This document shows, in pieces, positions 42,258 through 51,660 of a DNA stretch of 64,000 nucleotides (position 1 is the stretch's first letter; the number at the start of each line of letters is the position of its first letter). Source of the stretch: Devosia ginsengisoli (lineage in GTDB: Bacteria > Pseudomonadota > Alphaproteobacteria > Rhizobiales > Devosiaceae). The position numbers and the translations under genes were made by a program. The DNA lies in contig NZ_JANQAJ010000009.1 in the NCBI RefSeq assembly GCF_024707105.1, forward strand, positions 186,001 through 250,000. The letters run 5' to 3'. Below the pieces are notes generated by a model. It saw nothing but the letters and a program-made list of their open reading frames with translations, ran no database searches and was not told where the DNA came from.

Positions 42258-43085
42258 TCAGTCTGCTATCGCCCGCTCGAAGAACGGCTCGGCATGGCTC
42301 CAGATCCCGCGATCCCACAGATCGCTATGCCCAGCCCCCGGCTCGATCCACAATTCGTCCTTGTTGGGCGCCAGCGCATAGACGCGCTCGCCATTGCTCA
42401 CATCGATGGTCACATCACCCGTACCATGCGCCACCAGCACCGCCTCGGTGACATCTGCTATCCACTGGTTCACCGGAAACTGGTCCTGCATGACCAGCCC
42501 CACCGGCAGGTAGGGATAACGCTCCCCGGCCACCGTCACCGCCGACAGGAACGGCGTTTCGAGCAACAGCGCCTCGGCATCGCGCACACTGGCGACATAG
42601 GTGCTCGGCCCCGAACCGAGCGAGCGCCCCCAGATGACCAGCGGGAAGCCCTTGTCCGCCGCCCAGTCGAACATGGTGGTGGCATCATCCAGAATGCCCT
42701 GCTGGCTGATGCTGCCCGGCGAGGCGGGAAAGCCGCGATAGTCGAAGGCCACGAAGCCATAGCCGTCCGCCACGAACTGCTCGAAGCGCTCATGCTCGGC
42801 GCTGAAACTGCCCGAATTGCCCTTGTAATAGACGATGACAGGCTTGCCTGCCTGTGGCGCCTGGTACCAGCCATGGACCACGCCATCGTCAGATGGCACC
42901 GCAATATCCTCGGCTCCGCTGAGCGTCGTATCGGCCAGGTCGGTGATCTCGCCCTGCGCGTCATACTGCAACGCGCGCTGGTTGAAATACATGTAGCCGA
43001 CGACGCCGGCATAGGCGACGACAAGCAGGATCACGAGAGCAAGCAGGATACGGCGCAGGAGCTTCACGGCACGGACCTCGGGCAA
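42258..43085 (-). CDS. Membrane-anchored alpha/beta hydrolase
   Basis: 275 residues: an N-terminal transmembrane helix at about 13-33 (ILLALVILLVVAYAGVVGYM) and a periplasmic serine hydrolase of the S33/BAAT type with VIWGRSLGSGPS (Ser155), VAFDYRGFPASPG and a final GAGHSDLWD holding the His. Similar to the human ABHD13-like and bacterial YqkD-type family. GTG 43067 (VKLLRR) could be the true start. Substrate unknown. Confidence 0.85.
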   Translation of the reverse strand: MPEVRAVKLLRRILLALVILLVVAYAGVVGYMYFNQRALQYDAQGEITDLADTTLSGAEDIAVPSDDGVVHGWYQAPQAGKPVIVYYKGNSGSFSAEHERFEQFVADGYGFVAFDYRGFPASPGSISQQGILDDATTMFDWAADKGFPLVIWGRSLGSGPSTYVASVRDAEALLLETPFLSAVTVAGERYPYLPVGLVMQDQFPVNQWIADVTEAVLVAHGTGDVTIDVSNGERVYALAPNKDELWIEPGAGHSDLWDRGIWSHAEPFFERAIAD

Positions 43086-43135
43086 GGATTCGCCCCGAGC
43101 CTACACCAATTGCCGTTAGCGCCTATACCGCCGCC

Positions 43136-43774
43136 CTACAACTCGCTGATCGTCTGCTGCAGCGCCCGCTCGAACACTTCATCCGGCTGCGCGCCCGACA
43201 GGGCGTATTTCTCACCGAATACGAAGAACGGCACGCCGCGAATGCCCTGCGCCGCCGCGTCATTGGCCAATTGTTCGGTAATGGCCAATTCGTTCTCGTC
43301 ATTCATCGCGTCGAGCGCGTCGCCGCGGTCAAAGCCATATTCCACCGCAATGTCGGCCAGCACATTGTCGTCGTTGATCTGGCGGTGTTCGAGGAAATAG
43401 GCATTGGCGATGGCATTGGCCAATTCATGCTGAATGCCCAGCGGCTTGGCCAGCCGCGTGATCGTATGCGCCTTCTTGGTCGGGAACATGCGCGGCTGCT
43501 GGCTCAGGTCGAGATCGACCCCGGCTTTCTTGGCCTCGCCTTCGACGCGCGCCCACATTTCGCTGGGCTCCTTGCCATACTTCTCGCGCAGCATGTCGGC
43601 CACCACAACGCCCTCGGCCGGCGTATTGGGATCGAGGTAGAAGGGGTGGTTCTCCACCACGACTTCGACATCGTCGGGCAGGTCAGCGATGGCCTTGTCG
43701 AGTCGCGCCGACCCGACCAGGCACCAGGGGCACACGACATCGGTAAACACATCGATCTTGAGCAGCTTGGCCAT
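43136..43774 (-). CDS. DsbA-family oxidoreductase (FrnE type)
   Basis: 212 residues from ATG 43774, after AAAGGA. A thioredoxin fold with helical insert; the redox motif is CPWC at about 15-18 within FTDVVCPWCLVGS, and the cis-Pro is in RGVPFFVFGEKYALSGAQP. No signal peptide, so this is a cytoplasmic FrnE-like disulfide isomerase/oxidoreductase rather than periplasmic DsbA. Monocistronic or first of a pair. Confidence 0.92.
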   Translation of the reverse strand: MAKLLKIDVFTDVVCPWCLVGSARLDKAIADLPDDVEVVVENHPFYLDPNTPAEGVVVADMLREKYGKEPSEMWARVEGEAKKAGVDLDLSQQPRMFPTKKAHTITRLAKPLGIQHELANAIANAYFLEHRQINDDNVLADIAVEYGFDRGDALDAMNDENELAITEQLANDAAAQGIRGVPFFVFGEKYALSGAQPDEVFERALQQTISEL

Positions 43775-43844
43775 GGTCACATCCTTTGTTGCCTCTCACA
43801 TGGCGCGGAATGGCGGCCATCGCAAGAACGCACGCGGAGGTAAC

Positions 43845-44387
43845 CTATCCGCCGGTATGGCTGTTGGTCACGGCGAAGGGCGGCGACCAGGCAGCCGCGA
43901 AACTCAGGCCAACAAAGGCGCTGAACCCCATCCAGGCCATGCCCGGCGCCATCATCATGGCGGCCCTGGGCTCCACATTGCCAGCGCGGATCATCGCGCC
44001 AAGCCCCAGGATCAGCAGGGCAAAGGCCACCATGCTCAGCGTCATCGAATCAAGCGGCGCGACCACGAAGGGGAAGCCGATCATGCCGGCCATCAGCGCC
44101 ACGATCCACCAGCCGGCGCGCTGTCCGGCCAGCCCACGCCCAGCCACCATCCAGCGGGCCACGCCGAACAGCGGCAGGCAGCCCAGATGCAGCACCGCGC
44201 CCATCCAGCCGGGCAGGCCCAGCGGCGAAAAGAACAGTGGCAGCAGGCCGTTGAGTTCGGCAATGCCATTGGCAATGACAAACACCGCCAGCGGCATAGC
44301 CGCACTCAGCACCAGCCCGAGTCCGTTCTGCCGATCCACGTCAAGGATCGCGAAGGGAGATTTTGAAACTGCTGTAATGGTCGCCAT
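43845..44387 (-). CDS. Five-helix membrane protein, possibly TspO-like
   Basis: 180 residues with about five transmembrane helices. GLPGWMGAVLHLGCLPLFG, WWIVALMAGMIGFPFVVAP and MMMAPGMAWMGFSAFVGLSF resemble the C-terminal pattern of TspO/MBR proteins, which bind porphyrins, but the Trp-rich second helix is weak. The assignment is tentative. It is upstream of the DsbA-family gene on the same strand, about 65 bp away. Confidence 0.6.
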   Translation of the reverse strand: MATITAVSKSPFAILDVDRQNGLGLVLSAAMPLAVFVIANGIAELNGLLPLFFSPLGLPGWMGAVLHLGCLPLFGVARWMVAGRGLAGQRAGWWIVALMAGMIGFPFVVAPLDSMTLSMVAFALLILGLGAMIRAGNVEPRAAMMMAPGMAWMGFSAFVGLSFAAAWSPPFAVTNSHTGG

Positions 44388-44522
44388 TTTCTGGCTCCCG
44401 TTCTTGCCATTGCCTTCCAGAGCAACAGCGCAAACGGCAAAAGGGTTCCGTTAACGTCAACAAGCGGGACACTGTGCTTTGCCGCCGCCTTGCGCTAGAA
44501 CCGGCCGAAAATGGAGCCTGTC

Positions 44523-44738
44523 ATGCCCATAATGCCCGACCTGGCCGCTCGCCTCGAGGCACTGGAAACCCGTATCGCCTTCCAGGACCAGACCATCGAG
44601 GACCTCAACGCCACCATCACCGCGCAATGGCGCCAGATCGACCTGCTGACCCGCAAGCTGGAGCAGATGGAAGAGCAGGTTCGGTCAGGCGTCCACATCG
44701 CCGACCCGGCCACCGAGCCCCCGCCGCCGCATTATTGA
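44523..44738 (+). CDS. slyX: SlyX family protein
   Basis: 71 residues from ATG 44523, with GGAG upstream. LAARLEALETRIAFQDQTIEDLNATI followed by QWRQIDLLTRKLEQMEEQV is the coiled-coil SlyX pattern, ending in PPPPHY, the family's Pro-rich tail. Function unknown. ATG 44511 would add four residues. Confidence 0.9.
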   Translation: MPIMPDLAARLEALETRIAFQDQTIEDLNATITAQWRQIDLLTRKLEQMEEQVRSGVHIADPATEPPPPHY

Positions 44739-44768
44739 GGGCGCCGCGGTTGCGGCCAATAAAGGAGC

Positions 44769-45187
44769 TTAGGTTTCTGGCAGCAATGTTAGGAACCGCT
44801 GGGCGCCGATGTGTGCAAACGCTGCCAAGAAAAAGAGTGCCACGGTCAATGGGGAGAGCGGTGGATTCCCCTGAGCGGCTCCGCTAGCGCAGCACCAATG
44901 CACACAACGGCCAGCACATTTACAGTAGCTGCTAGGAGCTTGGTCTTCTCCGCTAGCACCTTTTCCTCCCCAGGTGTTTCGCGGAGCTTCTTCAACGTCC
45001 GATAGACTTCTCGAAATACGGCAGCCGCGCAGGCTCCGACTAGCCCCCAAAGCCCCATCAATGGAGAGCCACCAAGGCCTTCTATTGGAACAAACTGCTG
45101 GACAGATAACGCACCCACTATGAGCGCGGGGATCAGATACAGAAGTCTCAGCTTCCAGTCGAAGCGTTCGGCCTTGGTAGCTCCCAT
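44769..45187 (-). pseudogene. Four-helix membrane protein with one-base frameshift
   Basis: The frame from ATG 45187 (MGATKAERFDWKLRLLYL) has three hydrophobic helices and stops at 44846. From the run CCCC at 44868-44871 (GGGG in the mRNA) another frame continues with NPPLSPLTVALFFLAAFAHIG and QRFLTLLPET, a fourth helix, to the stop at 44769. One extra G in that run would join them into about 139 residues. So either a base is missing in the sequence or the gene is broken. It follows pntB by 5 bp and is less GC-rich than pnt. Family not recognised. Confidence 0.6.
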
Positions 45188-45192
45188 CCGCG

Positions 45193-46599
45193 CTAGTGCC
45201 CCAGCGCCTTGACGATGTCCTCGGTCATCTTCTTGGCATCGCCGAACAGCATCATCGTGTTGTCGCGGTAGAACAATTCGTTCTGCACGCCCGCATAACC
45301 GGCCGCCATGCCGCGCTTGATGAACAGCACCGTACCGGCATCCTCGACGTTCAGCACCGGCATGCCATAGATCGGCGAGGTCTTGTCAGTCTTGGCCGAG
45401 GGGTTGGTCACGTCGTTGGCGCCGATGACAAAGGCGACGTCGGACTGGGCGAATTCGGAATTGATATCCTCCAGCTCGAACACTTCGTCATAGGGCACAT
45501 TGGCTTCCGCCAGCAGCACGTTCATATGCCCCGGCATGCGGCCCGCCACTGGATGGATGGCATACTTCACCGTCACGCCTTCGGCCTTGAGCAGGTCGGC
45601 CATTTCGCGCAAAGCATGCTGCGCCTGTGCCACCGCCATGCCGTAACCCGGCACGATGATGACCTTGCCGGCATTCTTCATCAGGAACGCCGCGTCTTCC
45701 GCCGCGCCCTGCTTGACCGGACGGTCATCCTCGGCGGCGCCAGCGGCAGCGGCGCTATCGCCACCGAACCCGCCCAGGATCACTGAGATGAAGCTGCGAT
45801 TCATCGCCTTGCACATGATGTAGCTCAGAATCGCACCCGAAGAGCCCACTAGAGCGCCGGTGATGATCAGCGCCGTATTGCCCAGCGTGAAGCCGATGCC
45901 CGCCGCCGCCCAGCCCGAATAGGAGTTGAGCATCGAGACCACGACCGGCATGTCCGCGCCGCCGATCGGGATGATCATCAGCCCGCCCAGCACGAGGGCA
46001 AGAATGGTGATGGCCCAGAACAGCCACGGGTCAGCCGAGGTGGTGAAGGCCCAGACCAAGAGCACGATGGCCACGCCCATGACGATATGGATGGCATGGC
46101 GCGCCGGCAGGATGATCGGCTTGCCGCTCATATTGCCGTTGAGCTTGGCGAAGGCGATGACCGAGCCGGTGAAGGTGAAGGCGCCGATGGCCACGCCGAT
46201 CGACATTTCGACCAGCGCCTGTGCATGGATATGCCCCGGCGTGCCGATGCCGAAGGCTTCCGGCGCATAGAGCGCCGCCGCCGCCACGAACACGGCAGCC
46301 AGGCCCACGAGCGAGTGGAATGCCGCCACCAGTTGGGGCATGTCGGTCATCTTGACGGTGCGGGCCATATAGGCGCCGATGCCGCCGCCAAGGGCAATGC
46401 CGCCGACGATCAGCGCCCAACTGATCCAGTCGCTCGGCGCCGCCACGGCCAGGGTGGTGAGAATGGCGATGCCCATGCCCACCATGCCGAACATATTGCC
46501 CTGGCGCGACGAGCTGGGGCTCGAAAGCCCGCGCAAAGCCAGGATGAACAGCACGCCCGAAACGAGATAGAGAAGGGCTGCAATATCTGCAGAAATCAT
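45193..46599 (-). CDS. pntB: NAD(P) transhydrogenase subunit beta
   Basis: 468 residues from ATG 46599. About nine transmembrane helices precede the NADP(H)-binding domain III, with VIIVPGYGMAVAQAQHA, HPVAGRMPGHMNVLLAEA and GANDVTNPSAKTDKTSPIYGMP. With PntAA/PntAB it makes the proton-translocating transhydrogenase, producing NADPH from NADH. The upstream 20-codon extension overlaps pntAB and is rejected. Confidence 0.97.
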   Translation of the reverse strand: MISADIAALLYLVSGVLFILALRGLSSPSSSRQGNMFGMVGMGIAILTTLAVAAPSDWISWALIVGGIALGGGIGAYMARTVKMTDMPQLVAAFHSLVGLAAVFVAAAALYAPEAFGIGTPGHIHAQALVEMSIGVAIGAFTFTGSVIAFAKLNGNMSGKPIILPARHAIHIVMGVAIVLLVWAFTTSADPWLFWAITILALVLGGLMIIPIGGADMPVVVSMLNSYSGWAAAGIGFTLGNTALIITGALVGSSGAILSYIMCKAMNRSFISVILGGFGGDSAAAAGAAEDDRPVKQGAAEDAAFLMKNAGKVIIVPGYGMAVAQAQHALREMADLLKAEGVTVKYAIHPVAGRMPGHMNVLLAEANVPYDEVFELEDINSEFAQSDVAFVIGANDVTNPSAKTDKTSPIYGMPVLNVEDAGTVLFIKRGMAAGYAGVQNELFYRDNTMMLFGDAKKMTEDIVKALGH

Positions 46600-46603
46600 C
46601 GGC

Positions 46604-46906
46604 TCAACCCTTCTTCTTGTACATGGCCAGCATGCGCTGGGTGACGAGGAACCCGCCAAAGATGTTCACACTGGCAAAGACCAGGGCGATGAAGCCGAAG
46701 AGCTTCGAGACCCAGTTGCCATCGGCGGCCAGATGCACACCCACGGCCAGCAGCGCGCCCACCACGATCACCGAGGAAATCGCGTTGGTCACGCTCATCA
46801 GCGGGGTATGCAGCGCCGGGGTCACCGACCAGACCACGAAATAGCCCACGAAGATCGCCAGCACGAAAATGGCGAGGCGGAAAGTGAAGGGGTCGATCGC
46901 TTCCAT
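46604..46906 (-). CDS. pntAB: Transhydrogenase membrane subunit PntAB
   Basis: 100 residues with three transmembrane helices ([56 protein letters not shown]), corresponding to the C-terminal membrane part of E. coli PntA, encoded separately as usual in Alphaproteobacteria. Adjacent on both sides to pntAA and pntB. Confidence 0.95.
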   Translation of the reverse strand: MEAIDPFTFRLAIFVLAIFVGYFVVWSVTPALHTPLMSVTNAISSVIVVGALLAVGVHLAADGNWVSKLFGFIALVFASVNIFGGFLVTQRMLAMYKKKG

Positions 46907-48454
46907 TTACTTGGCTCCCTTGGGTGCGGCGGGCTTCTTGGCGGCAGCAGGTTTGCTGGCTGCTGCCGGCTTGGCTACGGCAGGTTTGGGCGCAGCGGGC
47001 TTCCTGGCGGGCGGCTTCTTGGCCGCAGCCGGAGCCGCGGCAGCCGCCGCATCGATCACCGCTGCTGCCTTCTTGGTCGCGGCGCGCTTGGCGGGGGCCG
47101 GTGCCTTCGCAGCAGCCGGAATGGACTGCTCCACACCCGGCTCGGCCTTCTTCGGCGCATCGGCCATGGCGGGGGCCACGGCCTTCTTGGACGCCGGCTT
47201 CTTGGCCGGTGCGGCCTTGCCAGTCGTCCCGGTCTTGGCCGGAGCCGGCTTGGCTTCGACAATCTTGGCCGGCGCCTTGGGCGCAGGTTTGGCTACGGCA
47301 GCCAGCTTGGCTTCCGCCGGAGCGGGCGCCGCGAAGTTCGGATGCACCACCTTGCCGTCGCGCGTCAGCACGGTCGCCTTGACCAGCTCGTCATCCCAGT
47401 TGATGGCGAGCTTCTTTTCCTTGGCGTCGATCAGCGTGGTGAGGAAGGCGAGCAGGTTGCGCGCATAGAGCTGGCTGGCGGTGGTCGGGATGCGACCCTG
47501 CACATTGGTATAACCGATGATCTTGACGCCGTTATGCTCGATCACCTTGCCCGGCACGGTCAATTCGACATTGCCGCCGCGCTCGGCGGCGAGATCGACG
47601 ATGACAGAACCCGGCGCCATCGATTCCACCATCGCCTTGGTGATCAGCCGCGGCGCCGGACGCCCCGGGATCAGCGCGGTGGTGATGACGATGTCCTGCT
47701 TGGCAATATGGGTGGCGGTCAGTTCGGCCTGCTTGGCCTGGTATTCCGCGCTCATCTGCTTGGCATAGCCGCCGGCGGTTTCCGCCTGCCTGAATTCCTC
47801 GTCCTCGACGGCGATGAACTTGCCGCCCAGCGACTCGACCTGTTCCTTGGCAGCCGGCCGCACGTCGGTGGCAGACACCACCGCGCCCAGACGCTTGGCC
47901 GTCGCGATAGCCTGCAGCCCCGCCACGCCCGCGCCCATGACGAACGCCTTGGCGGGACGCACCGTGCCGGCCGCCGTCATCATCATCGGCAGCGCGCGGT
48001 CGAATTCGGCCGCCGCTTCGACGACGCCCTGATAACCGGCCAGGTTTGCCTGCGAGGAGAGGATATCCATCACCTGCGCACGCGTGATGCGCGGCATGAA
48101 TTCCATGGAAACGGCAGTGACCCCGGCCTTGGCCAGAGCAGCCACATCCTTGTCATTGCCATAGGGGTCGAGCGCGCCGATCACCAATGCGCCCTTGGCG
48201 ACGCCACCGAGCGAGGCCGCCGTCGGGCGGCGCACCGTCAGCACCACATCGGCGCCCTTGAGCGCCGCATCGGCACTGGCCGCAATGGTCGCGCCGGCTT
48301 CGGAATAATCCTTGTCGAGAATGCGCGAGCCCAGGCCCGCGCCTTTCTCCACCGCAACGCTGGCGCCCAGCGCAATCAGCTTGCCCACCGTTTCGGGAGT
48401 TGCCGCAACGCGGTTCTCTCCTTCGAAACGCTCGCGGACGATCGCAATTTTCAT
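46907..48454 (-). CDS. pntAA: Transhydrogenase NAD-binding subunit PntAA with long AKP tail
   Basis: 515 residues. The core (1-375) is domain I: MKIAIVRERFEGENRVAATP, VMGAGVAGLQAIATAKRLGA for NAD binding, PRITRAQVMDILSSQANLAGY and VQGRIPTTASQLYARN. The remaining ~140 residues are almost all Ala, Lys and Pro (APAKKPASKKAVAPA, PARKPAAPKPAVAKPAA) like a histone H1 tail. Separately encoded PntAA proteins normally end near 380 residues. The tail is in frame, ends in TAA immediately before pntAB, and its purpose is unknown. Confidence 0.94.
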   Translation of the reverse strand: MKIAIVRERFEGENRVAATPETVGKLIALGASVAVEKGAGLGSRILDKDYSEAGATIAASADAALKGADVVLTVRRPTAASLGGVAKGALVIGALDPYGNDKDVAALAKAGVTAVSMEFMPRITRAQVMDILSSQANLAGYQGVVEAAAEFDRALPMMMTAAGTVRPAKAFVMGAGVAGLQAIATAKRLGAVVSATDVRPAAKEQVESLGGKFIAVEDEEFRQAETAGGYAKQMSAEYQAKQAELTATHIAKQDIVITTALIPGRPAPRLITKAMVESMAPGSVIVDLAAERGGNVELTVPGKVIEHNGVKIIGYTNVQGRIPTTASQLYARNLLAFLTTLIDAKEKKLAINWDDELVKATVLTRDGKVVHPNFAAPAPAEAKLAAVAKPAPKAPAKIVEAKPAPAKTGTTGKAAPAKKPASKKAVAPAMADAPKKAEPGVEQSIPAAAKAPAPAKRAATKKAAAVIDAAAAAAPAAAKKPPARKPAAPKPAVAKPAAASKPAAAKKPAAPKGAK

Positions 48455-48518
48455 GAAAGTCTCCTGCCCGCCTGCCCGACGGACAGGCTCGATTTAGCTG
48501 CCTGTATGCGCTGCGCGA

Positions 48519-48683
48519 TCAGGGATTGACGAGGAAATAGAGGATGATCGTCGATACCGCCGCAACGATGATCGTCCACTTGATCGCAGTCAGGAAGCCA
48601 TTGTAGGTCGCCTCGTGCTGGGCGTAATCCATCGGCGATTCAACCTGTAGCTCGGAATGATGTTCGGGGCGGGTTTTGGCCAT
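48519..48683 (-). CDS. aa3-type cytochrome c oxidase subunit IV
   Basis: 54 residues read from the minus strand: MAKTRPEHHSELQVESPMDY, then AQHEATYNGFLTAIKW and one transmembrane helix TIIVAAVSTIILYFLV. The MDYxxHExTYxxF signature is that of bacterial cytochrome aa3 subunit IV. It lies 64 bp before pntAA on the same strand; no other oxidase subunit is in the window. Confidence 0.88.
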   Translation of the reverse strand: MAKTRPEHHSELQVESPMDYAQHEATYNGFLTAIKWTIIVAAVSTIILYFLVNP

Positions 48684-48734
48684 GTCGTCCTCAATAAGTC
48701 CATTCGCACAAAGTCTGTCAGCCGAAAGTCGGCC

Positions 48735-50537
48735 TCAGGGAGCGGTCGCTTCCAGTTCGTCAATCAACCCTTCGATCATCGACAGACCCAGCGACCAGAA
48801 TTGCGGGTCCTTGGCGTCCAGCCCGAACGGCTTCAGCAGTTCGGAATGGTGCTTGCTCCCGCCGGCCTTGAGCAGCTCGAAATAGCGCTCCGCAAAGCCC
48901 TCACTGGACTTCTCATACTGTGCGTAGAGCGAGTTCACAAGGCAGTCGCCGAAGGCATAGGCATAGACATAGAAGGGCGAGTGGATGAAGTGGGGAATAT
49001 AGGCCCAGAAGATGTCATAGCCCTCATTGGCAATGATGGCGTCGCCCAGCGATTCCTTCTGCACATCGAGCCAGATCTGGTTGATTTCCTCGGTCCTGAG
49101 CTCCCCGTGCCGGCGCGCCGTGTGCACCCGCCGCTCGAACGAGTAAAAGGCAATCTGCCGCACCACGGTATTGAGCATATCCTCCACCTTGCTCGACAAC
49201 AGGGCGAAGCGCTGCTTGGGGTCGGTGGTATTGTTGAGCAGGTGCCGGAAGGTCAGCATCTCCCCGAACACGCTCGCGGTTTCGGCCAGCGTCAACGGCG
49301 TATTGGCCAGGATCGGCCCCTGGTCGGCCGCCAGCCGCTGATGCACGCCATGGCCCAGCTCATGCGCCAGCGTCATGATATCGCGCGACCGCCCGAGATA
49401 GTTGAGCATGAGATAGGGATGGGCGCTCGGCACGGTCGGATGCGCAAAGGCGCCCGACAGCTTGCCATCCCCGGTCGGTGCATCGATCCAGCCGGAGTGG
49501 AAGAAGGGCGCGGCCACTTCCGCCAGCTTGGGCGAGAACTTGCCATAAGCCTCCATCACGGTCGAAACCGCGCTGTCCCAGTCCCAGGTCCGCTCGTCGC
49601 TGGTCGGCAGCGGCGCATTGCGGTCCCAGGCATTGAGCTTGTCCTTGCCGAACCACTTGGCCTTCATCTTGTAGTAGCGATGGCTGAGCCGCGGATAGGC
49701 CTCTTCCACCGCCTTCTGCAGCGCATCGACCACTTCGCGCTCCACCGAATTGGCCATGTGCCTGGAATCGGCAATGTCCTCATAGCCACGCCAGCGGTCC
49801 GAGATTTCCTTGTCCTTGGCCAGCACATTGGTGATGTGGGTGAAGAGCCGGCTATTCTCGGCCAGCGTCTTGCCCAATGCCCTAAAGGCGCTTTCGCGTT
49901 TCTTCTCATCCTTTTCGCTGAGCAGATGCAGCGTCGATTCCATATTGAGCGTCTCGCCATCCACCTCGAATTCGAGGCTCGACAGCGTCTCGTCGAACAG
50001 CCGGTTCCAGGCCGAATATGATGTCACCGACTTGTCGTGGAACAGTTCCTCCAGCTTGTCGTCGAGCTGATAGGACTTGGCCTTGCGCAATTCGGCAAAC
50101 CAGGTGCGATAGCGCGCCAGCTCGGCATCCTTGGCGAAGGCTGCTTCCAGGTCCGCATCCTCGATCCGGTTCAGCTCCAGTTCGAAGAACAGCACTTTGG
50201 TGGACAGGTTGGTCAGCGCCTCATTGGTGTCGCCCATGAACTTGGCACGGTCCGGGTCGGTCGATTTCTGCGCATATTGCAGGAAGGCAAACGAGCCAAT
50301 GCGGCCGCTCAGGTCGCCCAGCGTCTCGCTGTCCTTGATCGCTTCGATCAGCTTGCCGGCCCTGGTCAGGTCGACCAGCTTGCCCTTGTAGTCCGCCTCG
50401 AACTTCGTCGCGAGCGCCCTGGCCTCGTCCAGTCCCGCCTTGAATTCCGGGCTGTCCTTGCCGGGGTAGAGATCGTCGAGATCCCATACCGGCAGATTGC
50501 CGAGCTGGTTATGGCCTTTCTGGGCAGTGGCGGTCAT
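48735..50537 (-). CDS. pepF: M3 family oligoendopeptidase F
   Basis: 600 residues of the zinc metallopeptidase family M3B. The catalytic HELGH is at 392-396 in LAHELGHGVHQ, with the third ligand Glu in LAETASVFGEM. Cytoplasmic; cuts peptides of about 7-17 residues. The N-terminus LGNLPVWDLDDLYPGKDSP is family-typical. It is followed 51 bp later by the cox subunit IV gene. Confidence 0.95.
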   Translation of the reverse strand: MTATAQKGHNQLGNLPVWDLDDLYPGKDSPEFKAGLDEARALATKFEADYKGKLVDLTRAGKLIEAIKDSETLGDLSGRIGSFAFLQYAQKSTDPDRAKFMGDTNEALTNLSTKVLFFELELNRIEDADLEAAFAKDAELARYRTWFAELRKAKSYQLDDKLEELFHDKSVTSYSAWNRLFDETLSSLEFEVDGETLNMESTLHLLSEKDEKKRESAFRALGKTLAENSRLFTHITNVLAKDKEISDRWRGYEDIADSRHMANSVEREVVDALQKAVEEAYPRLSHRYYKMKAKWFGKDKLNAWDRNAPLPTSDERTWDWDSAVSTVMEAYGKFSPKLAEVAAPFFHSGWIDAPTGDGKLSGAFAHPTVPSAHPYLMLNYLGRSRDIMTLAHELGHGVHQRLAADQGPILANTPLTLAETASVFGEMLTFRHLLNNTTDPKQRFALLSSKVEDMLNTVVRQIAFYSFERRVHTARRHGELRTEEINQIWLDVQKESLGDAIIANEGYDIFWAYIPHFIHSPFYVYAYAFGDCLVNSLYAQYEKSSEGFAERYFELLKAGGSKHHSELLKPFGLDAKDPQFWSLGLSMIEGLIDELEATAP

Positions 50538-50616
50538 CGGCGAGTCTCCGGCTGGTCAAGTGCGGCGGACCTTAGCCAGTGGGGATCGCCCTGTGAAGGA
50601 CGATCCTGTCAATTCG

Positions 50617-51600
50617 TCAGTCCAGCAGGCCCGCCTCGCGACTCGTCTCCACCACGGTGGCGGGATCGCCGTCCACCGCCACTTCGATCAGCGGCACCAG
50701 CCGGTCGAGCATATAGTTGAGGCTCAGCGGCGTCGCGAAGGAGAACGCGCCCGAAAGCGGGAAATCCGCCACCACCTCGCGGCCCTGCCGGGCCGCGTCC
50801 AGGTGGTCGCGCATCGGCATATCAGCGATCCTGGCCGGGTCGCCCGCCCCGACGATCCATACCACCAGGTCGGTGTCCAGCAATGCCATCTGCTCTTCCG
50901 ACAGCGGCACCCAGAATGCATCGGGTTCGCCTGCCGCGTCGATCGCCGCCGGCGTCTTGAAGCCGAGCTGGCCGAGAATCTGCGCCCGCGTGTCGATAGA
51001 GTGATAGACGCCGAACTCGGTGACGTTGAATGCCACCGCCGCTTCCATACCGGCCCAGTCGGGATGGCTGGCCGCCACATCGGCAAAGCGCTGCTCCAGT
51101 GCCGAAACGATGGCATCGGCCTTGTCCGCCTCCCCGACAATGCGGCCGATCGTGCGCGCCCGCACGGCCCAGGGCGTGCTGTAATCGGTATATTGCGCTT
51201 CGGCTGCGATGGTCGGCGCGATCTTGGACAGCTCCGTATACTGTTCCTGCGTCATGCCCGAGCCGATCCCCTCGATGACATCGGGCTCCAGCGCCGCAAT
51301 CTGCTCATAGACAATGTCCTTGAACAGCACCGGCTGGCCGTCGCCCAGCGCGTCCTGCGCCCACGGCCAGGCGGCGAACGGAAAATCGCCATACCAGTCG
51401 CGCGTGCCGACCGGCGTGACGCCCACTGCGAGATAATGGTCCTGACCGCTGAATGTCAGCGTGACCACGCGCTCCGGCCTGGTCTCCAGCGTGGTCGATC
51501 CGAACCGGTGCTCGAAGACCTGCGGAAACTCCTGGGCGATTGCGCCCCCCATGCTTCCCAGCACGGCGATCAATACGGTCATTCGGCGAAGCAATGACAT
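50617..51600 (-). CDS. Iron-siderophore-type ABC substrate-binding protein 2
   Basis: 327 residues from ATG 51600 (MSLLRRMTVLIAVLG), after GGAGA. A signal peptide (cleavage near AIAQ) precedes a FecB/FhuD-like domain: TRPERVVTLTFSGQDHYLAVGVTPVGTRD, EQIAALEPDVIEGIGSG and LSLNYMLDRLVPLI. No permease or ATPase is adjacent, so it is a second orphan binder, distinct from the one at 25808. A dyad at 51661-51675 may regulate it. Confidence 0.87.
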   Translation of the reverse strand: MSLLRRMTVLIAVLGSMGGAIAQEFPQVFEHRFGSTTLETRPERVVTLTFSGQDHYLAVGVTPVGTRDWYGDFPFAAWPWAQDALGDGQPVLFKDIVYEQIAALEPDVIEGIGSGMTQEQYTELSKIAPTIAAEAQYTDYSTPWAVRARTIGRIVGEADKADAIVSALEQRFADVAASHPDWAGMEAAVAFNVTEFGVYHSIDTRAQILGQLGFKTPAAIDAAGEPDAFWVPLSEEQMALLDTDLVVWIVGAGDPARIADMPMRDHLDAARQGREVVADFPLSGAFSFATPLSLNYMLDRLVPLIEVAVDGDPATVVETSREAGLLD

Positions 51601-51660
51601 CGAATTCTCCATCAATGGTGGCGCTGCCTCCAGCTCCCGTCTCGATGCCGATATATAATA

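Noticed and set aside
46733..48529. Long plus-strand ORF (598 codons) opposite pntAB and pntAA
   Set aside because: It is a shadow of the GC-rich transhydrogenase genes; its composition (Gly/Arg/His-rich, no domain) is typical of antisense frames.
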